A stretch of DNA of 64,000 nt from Peptococcaceae bacterium SCADC1_2_3. Its GTDB lineage: Bacteria > Bacillota > Desulfotomaculia > Desulfotomaculales > Nap2-2B. The stretch's first letter is position 1. Every line of letters begins with the position of its first letter. Made by a program: the position numbers and the translations under genes. The stretch lies in the NCBI GenBank assembly GCA_000681355.2, contig JJNX02000001.1, positions 1 through 64,000 on the forward strand, written 5' to 3'. This document shows positions 1 through 7,258 of the stretch, in pieces. The notes under the pieces were generated by a model. That model worked only from the letters and a program-made list of their open reading frames with translations. It was not told where the DNA came from and did not search any database.

Positions 1-41
1 AGATAACGACGGCCGTTGCTTTTACCCACTTGCAGATTCAT
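1..41 (-). CDS. 5' end of an unidentified CDS, runs off the window
   Basis: A minus-strand ATG at 41 is preceded by a strong AAGGAGGT ribosome binding site at 48-55, eight bases away. The visible product is only MNLQVGKSNGRRYL. The short basic start with a Lys-Ser-Asn-Gly-Arg stretch is reminiscent of the first strand of some IS1634/IS4-like transposases, but 14 residues cannot establish this. The rest of the gene lies outside the window. Confidence 0.45.
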   Translation of the reverse strand, partial: MNLQVGKSNGRRY

Positions 42-262
42 GGCAAAACCTCCTTACACAAGGAATTATACCATAATTATCAACAATAAGCAACCACATA
101 TATCAAAAAACTTGACAAAAAAATTCCTCGCAAGCTACTGCTTGCAAGGCTTTAAACAAATAGACCCTATTGGCTTACTGCAAAACTAGGGAAGGTTCAA
201 TTTATACGCAGGAGATGGCTGTCTTGTATCGTAGAACAATCATATCTAAACTAAAAAAATTC

Positions 263-291
263 TTTACACCCGACTTATTAAGTGTTATAAT
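263..291 (+). promoter_or_regulatory. Sigma-A-type promoter for the zinc-ribbon gene
   Basis: TTTACA at 263-268 and TATAAT at 286-291 are separated by exactly 17 bases, a near-consensus housekeeping promoter. The next gene on this strand starts at 430, which implies a 5' leader of about 130 nt. The leader is A/T rich and holds no obvious riboswitch. No mapped start site is available. Confidence 0.7.
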
Positions 292-429
292 GAGTTAAGC
301 TCAAGTTAATAGGTTTAGTGAGGTACACTTTTTTTATCCCTTCTCATAATTGTCTAAGTGGTCGGGGAAAATAAGAAAGTGAATCCCTTTACCACGTGGG
401 CAATAAATTTTTTTGAGGAGGATCTTTTT

Positions 430-729
430 ATGTTTCAAGACAAAACCTTAACCTGTCGAGACTGCGGGAGTGAGTTTATTTTTTCAGTTAGTGAACAAGA
501 ATTCTTTGCTGAAAAAGGATTCACAAACGAACCAGGCCGTTGTCCCCAGTGTAGAGCGGCTCGTAAGCAACAGAATAGTGGTGGTTACGGCCGTATTAAC
601 CGTCCGCAACGGGAAATGCATGACGCTGTTTGTGCAACTTGTGGAATTGAAACCCAAGTACCTTTCCGTCCCAGTGGCGAGCGTCCTGTTTACTGCCGCG
701 ATTGTTTCAAAAAAAATAGCAGATATTAA
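430..729 (+). CDS. Small zinc-ribbon protein with four CxxC pairs
   Basis: The protein is 99 residues from the ATG at 430, chosen over an upstream in-frame start because GAGGAGG lies just before it. It contains four CxxC pairs: C9/C12, C38/C41, C68/C71 and C89/C92. They form two zinc knuckles of the CxxC-x(n)-CxxC type, separated by a Gly/Arg-rich linker (about residues 44-61). Families with this arrangement are annotated as probable zinc-binding proteins and may bind nucleic acid, but no function is established. It is a single-gene unit with its own promoter at 263-291 and a strong terminator right after the stop. Confidence 0.85.
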   Translation: MFQDKTLTCRDCGSEFIFSVSEQEFFAEKGFTNEPGRCPQCRAARKQQNSGGYGRINRPQREMHDAVCATCGIETQVPFRPSGERPVYCRDCFKKNSRY

Positions 730-740
730 TTTTGGACAAA

Positions 741-778
741 AAAAACTCCCCTACTTTTTAGTAGGGGAGTTTTTTTTT
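741..778 (+). terminator. Rho-independent terminator after the zinc-ribbon gene
   Basis: ACTCCCCTAC (745-754) pairs perfectly with GTAGGGGAGT (761-770) across a six-base loop, followed by a run of eight T. An A-run precedes the stem, so it could act in both directions. It begins 12 bases after the stop codon. Confidence 0.92.
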
Positions 779-905
779 AATTATCAACTCAAAGACTATT
801 CAAATTATATTTATTTGACAAGCAATTCTTCTGACCCGGTGAATTCTAACTTCTGTATTCTTAAGTCACTTTCGTCTGTGGGTTGTGTAAGCCAGTCATA
901 GACAG

Positions 906-1262
906 TTAATAATAAGAAAATCCCAGGTGGCGCAAAACTGCTTCGCGTATCTTTATCTGCAGTTCTTCCTGGCTCACCTCACCACATCGTTCGTTCAATC
1001 TTTGTTTGGCAATAGTCCGGATCTGGTGGGCCATTACAATGGAATCCTTGGGTAAACCGGAGGTTTCCTTGCTTAGAAAAACTTCTGTAGGATAAATCTC
1101 CCTGCCCGGTTTAGCAGAAGTAACGGGTAGCACTGTCACTACAGGTAATACCTGGTTCACCTCTTCTGCTGAGATTATCAAAATGGGACGTTTTCCGGCC
1201 TGCTCGGAACCCATCACAGGGTTTAAGTCAGTCCAGAAAATCTTCCAGCGATAAGCTACCAT
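906..1262 (-). CDS. MazF/PemK-family toxin (endoribonuclease)
   Basis: This 118-residue protein has the MazF/PemK/Kid fold signatures: a start typical of the family (YRWKIFWTDLNPVMGSEQ), the KRPILIIS strand, and a later segment with DSIVMAHQIRTI. Members cut mRNA in a sequence-specific way and are neutralised by a cognate antitoxin. The length is normal for the family and no truncation is visible. It overlaps the preceding antitoxin gene by seven bases, so the two are probably translationally coupled. Target sequence and activity cannot be read from the sequence. Confidence 0.9.
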   Translation of the reverse strand: MVAYRWKIFWTDLNPVMGSEQAGKRPILIISAEEVNQVLPVVTVLPVTSAKPGREIYPTEVFLSKETSGLPKDSIVMAHQIRTIAKQRLNERCGEVSQEELQIKIREAVLRHLGFSYY

Positions 1263-1531
1263 TCGGGAATCATCTCTAAGGATTCGGCGTCAGCATAGCG
1301 AAACGCCGATTCTGTTTCATTCAGATCTCGGATAAATACCGGATCATTGGCCGCTGCTTCCATCGCGCGGCGGAACTCTCTGCGCTCAACATCAACTATA
1401 TATAGCTCAAGAGCTTCACGCACAACAGCGTTAACGGAGGAATTGCGGTTTTTTTGGGCCAGTATGCCTAACTTCTCAAGTACAGGTTCAGGTATAGAGA
1501 AGGTCGCTTTTTTAAGTTTGATTTTTTCCAT
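1256..1531 (-). CDS. Ribbon-helix-helix (CopG-like) antitoxin partner of MazF
   Basis: This is a 91-residue protein. The N-terminal beta strand and two helices (KLKKATFSIPEPVLEKLG, then VNAVVREALELYI) fit an RHH DNA-binding dimer. The acidic C-terminal half would bind and block the toxin. ATG 1531 is preferred over the GTG at 1540 because GAGGGG lies about eight bases upstream of the ATG but directly against the GTG. It is first in a two-gene operon with the overlapping MazF gene and most likely autorepresses it, which is inference from family behaviour. Confidence 0.82.
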   Translation of the reverse strand: MEKIKLKKATFSIPEPVLEKLGILAQKNRNSSVNAVVREALELYIVDVERREFRRAMEAAANDPVFIRDLNETESAFRYADAESLEMIPEW

Positions 1532-1599
1532 CTCGTTCACCCCTCATTGGTATTGTACATTATGCTGGTATAAAATGCAACCATTATTATCTTTTCATT

Positions 1600-1692
1600 C
1601 AGAATCAAGGCTTAGTGGAGCAGGCATCTTGCCTGCATTATAAGAATCAGAATCAAGGCTTAGTGGAGCAGGCATCTTGCCTGCATTATAAG
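1600..1692. repeat. 45-nt direct repeat, two full copies plus a partial third
   Basis: Copies lie at 1600-1644 and 1648-1692 (period 48) and appear identical; a partial third start follows at about 1697. Each contains the palindrome GCAGGCA-TCT-TGCCTGC. The following sequence (about 1703-1730) carries a related palindromic segment around CAGACACACAGGTCTG. There is no coding potential. It resembles a REP-type intergenic element rather than CRISPR, because the spacing between copies is three bases. Confidence 0.85.
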
Positions 1693-1745
1693 TAATCAGA
1701 ATCAAGGCAGACACACAGGTCTGCCCCTACAGCCTACAGCCTGGT

Positions 1746-1849
1746 TCCTTTCAGTCCCCTTGTCATCGGGTCAATTGGTGCAACTGACCGTGAAAGGTCT
1801 TAAAAAAACCAGTTGTATTGCGGTCCTTTCAGTCCTATTGTCATTGAGT
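1746..1849. repeat. Possible degenerate CRISPR repeat pair
   Basis: Two segments, 1746-1771 and 1824-1849, match at about 22 of 26 positions (TCCTTTCAGTCC, then TTGTCAT) with a period of 78. Read on the minus strand, the first ends GGGGACTGAAAG, the sort of 3' end found in many clostridial CRISPR repeats. A repeat near 35 nt plus one spacer near 43 nt would give this period. A truncated cas6 lies at 3024-3374. With only two diverged units this remains a hypothesis. Confidence 0.4.
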
Positions 1850-1982
1850 AAAGGGTTATTTTTCCGAAAATAAATCTATTTTGAAATTCTAGACAACATT
1901 GATCTCTGGTGGCCTCTTGCTTATATAAATTATGCATGTTATAATTTTACAAAACAAAAAGGAAAGGAAAAGAGATGTAATT

Positions 1983-2180
1983 ATGCAGAACATACAGGAT
2001 ATCTTTCACGGAATCATTAAGGACTTACCAGAGCTGACACCGAATCAACTAGATATTCTTATTACAGAAGCAAGCCGAATTAAAAATGAGAAGCTAAAAA
2101 GGAAACATAACCCACTACTTGATATAATCGGGATAGCTGAAAAATGTCCTGAGGATGGAGCCAAGAATCGTCCAGATTAG
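1983..2180 (+). CDS. Small antitoxin-like protein, probably a remnant
   Basis: From ATG 1983 (purine-rich GGAAAGGAAAAGAG just upstream) it encodes 65 residues. The helical middle (LTPNQLDILITEASRIKNEK) and a C-terminal stretch around PLLDIIGIAEKCPED resemble the tail of small antitoxins that pair with PIN-domain toxins, where a similar G-x-A-E-G-P-x-D segment precedes the end. The last residues deviate and no toxin gene follows, so it is likely a broken or orphan antitoxin. The assignment is weak. Confidence 0.45.
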   Translation: MQNIQDIFHGIIKDLPELTPNQLDILITEASRIKNEKLKRKHNPLLDIIGIAEKCPEDGAKNRPD

Positions 2181-2332
2181 GCAAGATTGAAACGCAAACC
2201 TTCGGCCCGGCGCAGGAGGGTGGTGATATCAGTTGTGTATTTGGCTTTATCCCAATTGCCACCCCGGCGTTCTAGTTCAGCAAAATCAACCACCCATTCG
2301 CTGGGGAGTGAAGTGCGGAAAGTATTGAGGTC
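2177..2332 (-). pseudogene. C-terminal fragment of an unidentified protein
   Basis: A 51-codon open stretch follows a stop at 2333-2335 on the minus strand and has protein-like composition (for example SEWVVDFAELERRGGNWDK) but no start codon with a ribosome binding site. It lies just downstream of the LuxR-like gene, in another frame. It looks like the tail of a gene whose front is gone. The family was not recognised. Confidence 0.35.
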
Positions 2333-2343
2333 TCAATAAACTG

Positions 2344-2913
2344 TCAACCATTTATAGCTGAAATTACCCTGGCGTGCTTTGCGTACGTAGTTTGGTAATG
2401 GATTTGTTCCGCTACGTCGGAGCGAAAGCGCCGCCATTCCCGAAATTTGTCGTAAATACTGGTGAACTGGTTAGTAACGGTCTTTACACTTTTGTTTAGC
2501 CGGCGGGCAATGGCGGTGCTGTCTAAACCCTCACAAGCCAGGCGCACCACTTCCCGCTCTGCCGGTGTAAGCTTGTATTCGATAAACTCCCGTTTGCGCT
2601 GCCATTCTTCCCTTTGCCGCATCATTTTCTGGAATTGGATAGCCTCCCAGGGGTTTTCCCGCAGGGCCAGTCCGGTTAGGGCCGGCGACACCGCACTCCA
2701 ATACAAAACGGGCACCGGAACCAGCCAAGTGCGGTCCCCGGGTGAAAGATGCATTACCCGCTCACTCCCCGGCCGCCATCCTTCGGAAAGCAGGTGCCAG
2801 AGGCGGTCATCTTCATCAAATAAAAGCTGGGCTGTCACCATTCCGTATACGGCCATGGGCTTGCGTCCCCCGGCAATGCAAAGATGAATCAGGTTTTCAA
2901 GCACCCTATTCAA
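2344..2913 (-). CDS. LuxR-type helix-turn-helix protein, probably 5'-truncated
   Basis: This 189-residue frame carries a C-terminal LuxR-type HTH (about residues 115-160: LTPAEREVVRLACEGL, then TAIARRLNKSVKTVTN). The region before it matches no sensor domain I can name. The frame opens with a TTG at 2913, an in-frame TGA lies two codons upstream, and no ribosome binding site is visible, so the true start may have been lost. The neighbours, a truncated cas6 upstream and a tail fragment downstream, suggest that this whole stretch is decaying. Confidence 0.55.
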   Translation of the reverse strand: MNRVLENLIHLCIAGGRKPMAVYGMVTAQLLFDEDDRLWHLLSEGWRPGSERVMHLSPGDRTWLVPVPVLYWSAVSPALTGLALRENPWEAIQFQKMMRQREEWQRKREFIEYKLTPAEREVVRLACEGLDSTAIARRLNKSVKTVTNQFTSIYDKFREWRRFRSDVAEQIHYQTTYAKHARVISAING

Positions 2914-3023
2914 ACGTCATACAAGAATGAATCCAAAAAACTAAGATAGGAGAAACGTCTGTAATTAAGACAAGTATTCTTTAAAATTTCAAGGTATAAT
3001 AAACCATATATATCTATTTCTTG

Positions 3024-3374
3024 CTAAACGATATAATTCCTTCCGTAAAGGGTTTCTCCGGGCAGATAATCCGTTTTTTGCTCCTGTGGCGGTTCCAGCA
3101 CAAAAGGGCGGGGGATGTCGGAATAATTGCGCAGTGCTTCTGCCTTGGGAGGAGGGGAGGTTTCAAAAACAAAGTGGTAAGGACAATTTTCTTTAAGCAG
3201 GCAGTCCCCGCAGGTTTCCTTTTTTTTTACGCAAACCAGTTGTTTAAAAACCCGGGCAAAACCCCCTCTTAAGGTGGAACCCTTGTAGGGAGGTAAAACC
3301 AGCCCCTGTGGGCCGGCCGCCAGGACAATTTCGTATCCGGTGCAGGAAAAATCTTTCGGGCAGTTAATGAGCAT
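3024..3374 (-). pseudogene. cas6: Truncated cas6 (CRISPR pre-crRNA endoribonuclease, N-terminal part)
   Basis: The 116-residue product matches the front of RAMP-superfamily Cas6: the substrate-loop segment PPYKGSTLRGGFARVF, a four-cysteine patch (CVKKKETCGDCLLKENC), and PRPFVLEPP followed by PGETL. Complete Cas6 proteins of this type run to roughly 250-300 residues; here the frame ends eight residues after PGETL, and no continuation is seen before the next gene. The C-terminal ferredoxin-like domain is missing, so processing activity is unlikely. No other cas gene is in the window. It fits with the diverged repeat pair at 1746-1849. Confidence 0.75.
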
Positions 3375-3797
3375 GAGAAGACCTCCCGTTAAATTTTAGA
3401 CCCCAATACGCTCCTTGGCTAAAATATGATTACAAATATCAACACGAGCTTCAATTACAACTATAAGATAATATTTAATGCTTCCTTTTGTTGAAGCAAA
3501 CTTTATTGATTAATTATAGCATGGTAGGCTAAATAAGGAAACAACCATACCTGACAAAAATAACTTAATTTTCCAGAGAGCAAAAAACTGCTGCCAAAGT
3601 CCTATTGACAAGGATTATCTGCTGGCCTTATAAATTTTAAAGAAATACAGCATACCTGTATATCTATTAATTGTAACGTTTGATCCAAATTGTCCTGCCA
3701 GCAACTTGCGGGTATGACGAATCCATTTTGGCTTTCACTTTCCTGAAAAACCTTTCTTCTTTTTTACTTTTTATCTAAGGATCCTGCAATTATTACT
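3375..3797. other. Non-coding stretch upstream of the HEPN/MNT pair
   Basis: About 420 A/T-rich bases hold no credible gene on either strand. A second promoter-like pair, TTGACA at 3605-3610 with TATAAA at 3629-3634 (18-base spacing), points towards the MNT gene but is farther away than the better promoter at 3798-3826. No riboswitch or repeat was recognised. Confidence 0.5.
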
Positions 3798-3826
3798 TTG
3801 ACAGCAAGTTATTCTGTTGCTACAAT
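3798..3826 (+). promoter_or_regulatory. Sigma-A-type promoter of the MNT-HEPN operon
   Basis: TTGACA at 3798-3803 and TACAAT at 3821-3826 are 17 bases apart. Transcription would start near 3833, about 35 bases before the ATG at 3868, which supports that ATG as the start of the MNT gene. Confidence 0.7.
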
Positions 3827-3867
3827 AAAAAGGAAATTTTAATGTTATTTTGCCAAAGGTGAGCTAT

Positions 3868-4326
3868 ATGCACCGCTCTCGGATAATTGAACATGACTTT
3901 CGCAGATATATTTCCCTACTTATTGAAAAACTTGAGAAAGATCAAGCTATAACAGCTATTTTTCTCTTTGGCTCTTATGCTCAGGGAAAACAGACCAGGT
4001 TAAGCGATATTGACCTGGCAATCCTGCTTGAACCAGATTACCCCCAGGAGGACTTTTTTAAAAAAAAGCTGGAATTACTGCCGGTGATAACTTCTATACT
4101 AAGAACAGATGAAGTTGATCTGATCATCCTTAACTGTGCTCCTTACTCCCTGGCATACCGGGTTTTAGGCCAGGGGAAACTTCTTTATGAAAAAGAGGAA
4201 AGAAGAAGCCACCGGGTAAATTTTCAGGCTCAAGTTTATGTTGGCTACTTCGACTTTCAACCGGTAGAGAAAGTAATTCACCAAGGATTGCGCCAAAGGA
4301 TTAAGGAGGGCAGATTTGGTGGCTGA
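3868..4326 (+). CDS. MNT-type nucleotidyltransferase antitoxin
   Basis: From ATG 3868 it encodes 152 residues; an in-frame TTG at 3850 is possible, but AAGGTGA precedes the ATG. The minimal nucleotidyltransferase signature is intact: FLFGSYAQG (about 33-40) followed by LSDIDLAI with Asp47 and Asp49 as metal ligands. In studied HEPN/MNT pairs the MNT protein inactivates the HEPN RNase by adding AMP to its catalytic tyrosine. The following HEPN gene overlaps the end of this one, confirming a two-gene module. The C-terminal tail (RRSHRVNFQAQVYVGYF) is longer than in the shortest members. Confidence 0.85.
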   Translation: MHRSRIIEHDFRRYISLLIEKLEKDQAITAIFLFGSYAQGKQTRLSDIDLAILLEPDYPQEDFFKKKLELLPVITSILRTDEVDLIILNCAPYSLAYRVLGQGKLLYEKEERRSHRVNFQAQVYVGYFDFQPVEKVIHQGLRQRIKEGRFGG

Positions 4327-4729
4327 CAAAGATGTTCTTGAAAAACGCCTCCTCAAGCTTGAACATGTTTTACGCAAATTAAAAGTTCTTTCCGAAATTC
4401 CCCTGGAAAAATATCTGAAAGATGAAGGTATTCAAGACCGCGCCGAAAGAAATCTGCAGATTGCAGCTCAGGTTTGTATTGATATCGGTAGTCATGTTAT
4501 TGCCGAAAAGGGATACCGGCCTCCTTACAGTTATGCAGACATTTTTAAAGTTTTAGAAGAGGAAGGTTGTTTACCCGAAGAACTGGCAAATACCATGCAG
4601 CAAATTGCCGGTTTTCGAAACATTCTCGTCCATGAATATCTGGAAGTAGATAACAAAATAGTGTACGAGTGCCTTCAAAAAATAGAAGACTTCAAAAGGT
4701 TCGCTGCACATGTACTAACGTGGATATGA
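4316..4729 (+). CDS. HEPN-domain RNase toxin (HepT-like, DUF86)
   Basis: This all-helical protein of 137 residues carries the HEPN catalytic motif Rx4HxY at R101, H106 and Y108 (RNILVHEY). The start is TTG 4316 or GTG 4319; AAGGAGGG lies just upstream and the frame overlaps the MNT stop codon, implying translational coupling. Members cleave tRNA or other RNA and are silenced by the partner nucleotidyltransferase, which AMPylates the motif tyrosine. All three active-site residues are present, so the toxin is probably functional. Whether it serves phage defence or plasmid-like maintenance cannot be told. Confidence 0.87.
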   Translation: MVADKDVLEKRLLKLEHVLRKLKVLSEIPLEKYLKDEGIQDRAERNLQIAAQVCIDIGSHVIAEKGYRPPYSYADIFKVLEEEGCLPEELANTMQQIAGFRNILVHEYLEVDNKIVYECLQKIEDFKRFAAHVLTWI

Positions 4730-5030
4730 TTGAGCAAGCACCGCTTTAAATAATTTCATGGTCGCAGGGTCAGGGTAACCACTTGGGGTTCCACCCCCAT
4801 CACAGAATAATCACAAATTTTCAAAACTATTTGTTGTTATAATTGCATATTTATGTTAGAATAATTGAAACTTATAAGTTGTGTTTTTGTATTTTGCAAT
4901 TAGTCCTTATGTCAGGGGGTACGGCTAAGGAGTTTAAGGTGGCTAATTTTTATTAAAATTGGGGGTACAAGCAGGCTTCTCCTAAATTTTTAAAGAGTAA
5001 ATTACAAAAAAATAAAAAGGAGGTTCAAAA
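4730..5030. other. Intergenic region before the GYD gene
   Basis: About 300 A/T-rich bases lack a credible gene. A short GC-rich patch near 4762-4800 (GGGTAACCACTTGGGGTTCC) could fold but matches no RNA family I know. AAGGAGG at about 5020 serves the gene at 5031. Confidence 0.4.
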
Positions 5031-5318
5031 ATGGCTTACTATATAATGTTGACAACCCTTACAGACGAGGGAAGGAAAACTATTAAAGAGAATCCGGACA
5101 GGGTCGGAGAAGTCAATTATGAAGTCGAGGCCTTGGGGGCAAAAATAATTGCTCAGTATGTGGTTTTAGGCCAATACGACTTTGTAAACATTTTGGATGC
5201 TCCTGATAACAAGGTTGTGGCTAAAGTGGCGATGGAATTGGGTTCCAGAGGCACACTTAAGACTATAACCATGGCCGCCATGACTACCGAGGATTTTATT
5301 AATAGCATTAAAAAGTAG
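5031..5318 (+). CDS. GYD-domain protein
   Basis: This is a 95-residue protein with AAAAAGGAGG about eight bases before the ATG. The sequence fits the GYD family (PF08734): MAYYIMLTTLTDEG at the start, then VLGQYDFVNILDAPD containing the name-giving G-x-Y-D segment, and a C-terminal ATMTTEDF-like stretch (TMAAMTTEDF). The family has a ferredoxin-like alpha/beta fold and is common in anaerobes and archaea; its biochemical role is unknown. It precedes the thioredoxin-reductase-like gene by about 100 bases and may be co-transcribed, though its own leader argues for an independent unit. Confidence 0.88.
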   Translation: MAYYIMLTTLTDEGRKTIKENPDRVGEVNYEVEALGAKIIAQYVVLGQYDFVNILDAPDNKVVAKVAMELGSRGTLKTITMAAMTTEDFINSIKK

Positions 5319-5424
5319 CATTTTATTAAGTATTGAATATAGTGGCTCTTCCAGATTTTAAAAGTAACGACCCTCTGGCAGCTTGCTTGGGCCTTATTTT
5401 TGTCTCATCAGAAGGGGGATTTTA

Positions 5425-6345
5425 ATGTACGAGCTAATTATCATAGGCGGCGGGCCGGCGGGCATGACCGCCACGGTATACGCCGCCCGGAAAAAAATAA
5501 ACACCCTTTTAATCAGCAAGGACATAGGGGGACAGCCCTTAGTTACCGCTAACATTGAAAATTATATGGGCTACCAGTTTATAGAAGGACCGGAGCTAAT
5601 GCAAAAATTTGAAGCTCAGATCCGGCAGTTTCCGGTAGAAATAAAAAACGGAGTTGAGGTAAAGAATCTGGCTCAAATAAAAAACGGTTTTACGGTAAAG
5701 ACGGCAGAAGAAGAAGAATTCCAGGCCAAAACAGTGATTATTGCCACCGGTAAAAAGCCCCGGCCGTTAAACGTACCTGGTGAAGAAAAACTAAGGGGCA
5801 GAGGAGTAACATATTGTGCTATTTGCGATGGTCCTCTTTTTGCCGGGGAAAATGTGGCGGTAATTGGCGGCGGCAATTCTGCCCTGGAAGCTACAGACGA
5901 CTTAATTAAAATAGCCTCCCATGTTTATCTTATTTCCAGAAGCTCTCTAACGGGTGATGCCGTAATTATTGAGCGGGTTAAAGGCGCTCCCAACCTGACC
6001 ATACTTTTGAACTACCAGCCAACTGCCGTAGGGGGAACTGCTAGGGTAGAAAATATAACCGTCAAAAATTTAAAAACCAGGGAGCAACAGGATTTAACGG
6101 TAAGCGGTATTTTTGTAGAGATTGGGCTTATTCCTAATTCTGATTTAGTCCGTGAAATTGTCCCCCTTAACGAACTAGGGGAAATTAAAGTAAATTGCGC
6201 TAACGGAACAGAGGTGCCGGGTTTATTTGCCGCCGGTGATGTGACTGATGTTCCGGAAAAGCAGATTATTGTATCCGCGGGGGAAGGAGCAAAGGCTGCG
6301 CTGCAGGCCCATCGCTATCTGCAGCGGTTGAACGAGGCAAGTTAA
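5425..6345 (+). CDS. Thioredoxin-reductase-like FAD/NAD(P) oxidoreductase
   Basis: ATG 5425 follows AAGGGGG, giving 306 residues, normal for low-molecular-weight thioredoxin reductases. It has an FAD-binding IIIGGGPAG at 6-13, the redox-active pair C131-A-I-C134 followed by DGP, the NAD(P)-binding VIGGGNSALEA near 147, and the closing FAD motif AAGDVTD near 275. It should move electrons from NAD(P)H to a thioredoxin-like or other disulfide partner. No thioredoxin gene is adjacent, so the partner is unknown; ferredoxin-dependent variants exist in Clostridia. The gene is intact. Confidence 0.88.
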   Translation: MYELIIIGGGPAGMTATVYAARKKINTLLISKDIGGQPLVTANIENYMGYQFIEGPELMQKFEAQIRQFPVEIKNGVEVKNLAQIKNGFTVKTAEEEEFQAKTVIIATGKKPRPLNVPGEEKLRGRGVTYCAICDGPLFAGENVAVIGGGNSALEATDDLIKIASHVYLISRSSLTGDAVIIERVKGAPNLTILLNYQPTAVGGTARVENITVKNLKTREQQDLTVSGIFVEIGLIPNSDLVREIVPLNELGEIKVNCANGTEVPGLFAAGDVTDVPEKQIIVSAGEGAKAALQAHRYLQRLNEAS

Positions 6346-6348
6346 CTG

Positions 6349-6375
6349 CCTGCATCTGCATTTTCCCATTTTAGG
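6349..6375. repeat. 27-nt repeat, copy 1 of 2
   Basis: This segment (CCTGCATCTGCATTTTCCCA, then a TTTAGG end) recurs at 10311-10337 with a single difference. It directly abuts the first 29-nt REP unit of the RAYT gene. Its meaning is unknown. Confidence 0.7.
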
Positions 6376-6402
6376 AAGCAGGGGGACGTTCTTTTTGCTT
6401 CC
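6374..6402 (-). repeat. REP unit flanking the RAYT gene, inverted copy
   Basis: This 29-nt palindromic unit is bounded by GGAAGCA and TGCTTCC with GGGGACGTTC inside. Its reverse complement matches the two units at 7226-7254 and 7259-7287 (GGAAGCAA, then GAACGTCCCC, then GCTTCC), so the RAYT gene lies between oppositely oriented units. Confidence 0.85.
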
Positions 6403-6406
6403 TTGT

Positions 6407-7177
6407 CTAGGCCTTAAAGACCATATTTTGACTTAATCCAGTTACCCGGGCAATCTGCCGCTGTGTTGCCCCTTCAATAACCTTGACTCGCCTAAGTATC
6501 TCATCTCGCTTTTGTTTCTCAATGGTTCGCAAAATTGTTACTGGCGCCCCATTTAACATAGCTTCAATCTCTGCTTTTAATTCACCATCGGGTTTCCTTT
6601 GTTTGATTCCATCACCAAGGCATGTATCCTGAATTTCCATTTTCATATACTCGTGAAATCTGTGTATCGCCTCAGTCCGCTCTTCGGCGAAAATCCCTAA
6701 AACGAAACCATCATCGGTCAGTCCAATTGGATTTTCAGGCCGGCCATAATATGCCTGGATGCTGCTCCAGCAATATTCTTCCGGTTTGCTTACCATCCCC
6801 GCTTTTACCGGATTGTTATGAATGTATCTGATAACGGTCAACAAATATCCATCATCTTTAACACATTCACTTCTATAGCGACCCTGGAATACATGGCCGT
6901 TTCTTTGATATTTCCGGTTATACCACCAGGCATAACTGGTTCCTATGCGTTTCATGATTTGGTGGATCTCTTCATTTTTTTCATGAATAAGCAAATGGAT
7001 ATGATTACTCATCAGGCAATATCCATACACTTCAAACTTGTCAGTCTTCACCCGGCCAAGAGTTCCCAGAAAACGCTGATAGTCATCTTGGTCGCAGAAT
7101 ATGTCCTGCCGGTTGATTCCTCTTGTCACGATGTGGTAAACTCCGCTCTCACACCGCTCCCTTGCTTGTCTTGCCAT
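6407..7177 (-). CDS. REP-associated tyrosine transposase (RAYT, Y1_Tnp family)
   Basis: This protein of 256 residues has the HUH-endonuclease motif NHIHLL (H59, H61), the following YNRKY segment that normally holds the nucleophilic tyrosine, and GHVFQGRYRS, the hallmark of RAYT proteins related to IS200/IS605 TnpA. The C-terminal part (about 190-256) adds a basic helix-turn-helix-like tail ending in ATQRQIARVTGLSQ. RAYTs bind and cut single-stranded palindromic REP hairpins. Three 29-nt REP units flank this gene (one downstream, two upstream), which fits the classical arrangement. All signature residues are intact. Confidence 0.9.
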   Translation of the reverse strand: MARQARERCESGVYHIVTRGINRQDIFCDQDDYQRFLGTLGRVKTDKFEVYGYCLMSNHIHLLIHEKNEEIHQIMKRIGTSYAWWYNRKYQRNGHVFQGRYRSECVKDDGYLLTVIRYIHNNPVKAGMVSKPEEYCWSSIQAYYGRPENPIGLTDDGFVLGIFAEERTEAIHRFHEYMKMEIQDTCLGDGIKQRKPDGELKAEIEAMLNGAPVTILRTIEKQKRDEILRRVKVIEGATQRQIARVTGLSQNMVFKA

Positions 7178-7225
7178 CTATCATCACGCTTTCAGATTTT
7201 CTTTATTATATCGAACAATTGCTAA

Positions 7226-7254
7226 GGAAGCAAGAAGAACGTCCCCACGCTTCC
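7226..7254 (+). repeat. REP unit upstream of RAYT, copy 2
   Basis: This is a 29-nt imperfect palindrome with GGAAGC at the start, GAACGTCCCC in the middle and GCTTCC at the end. It is the same orientation as the next unit and opposite to the unit at 6374-6402. Confidence 0.85.
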
Positions 7255-7258
7255 ACAA

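Noticed and set aside
130-145. Palindrome GCAAGCTACTGCTTGC near the window start
   Set aside because: A short hairpin without a T-run; it could be part of an insertion-sequence end for the truncated first gene, but the element is mostly outside the window.
470-901. 143-residue plus-strand frame overlapping the zinc-ribbon gene
   Set aside because: It is a shadow of the real gene in another frame and runs through the terminator hairpin.
1600-1692. CRISPR array from the 45-nt repeats
   Set aside because: The copies are three bases apart, leaving no spacer; the unit itself is palindromic and REP-like.
2080-2262. 60-residue minus-strand frame
   Set aside because: Opposite the small antitoxin-like gene, no ribosome binding site, no family resemblance.
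4730-5030. Riboswitch upstream of the GYD gene
   Set aside because: No core motif of a known riboswitch could be recognised in the leader.
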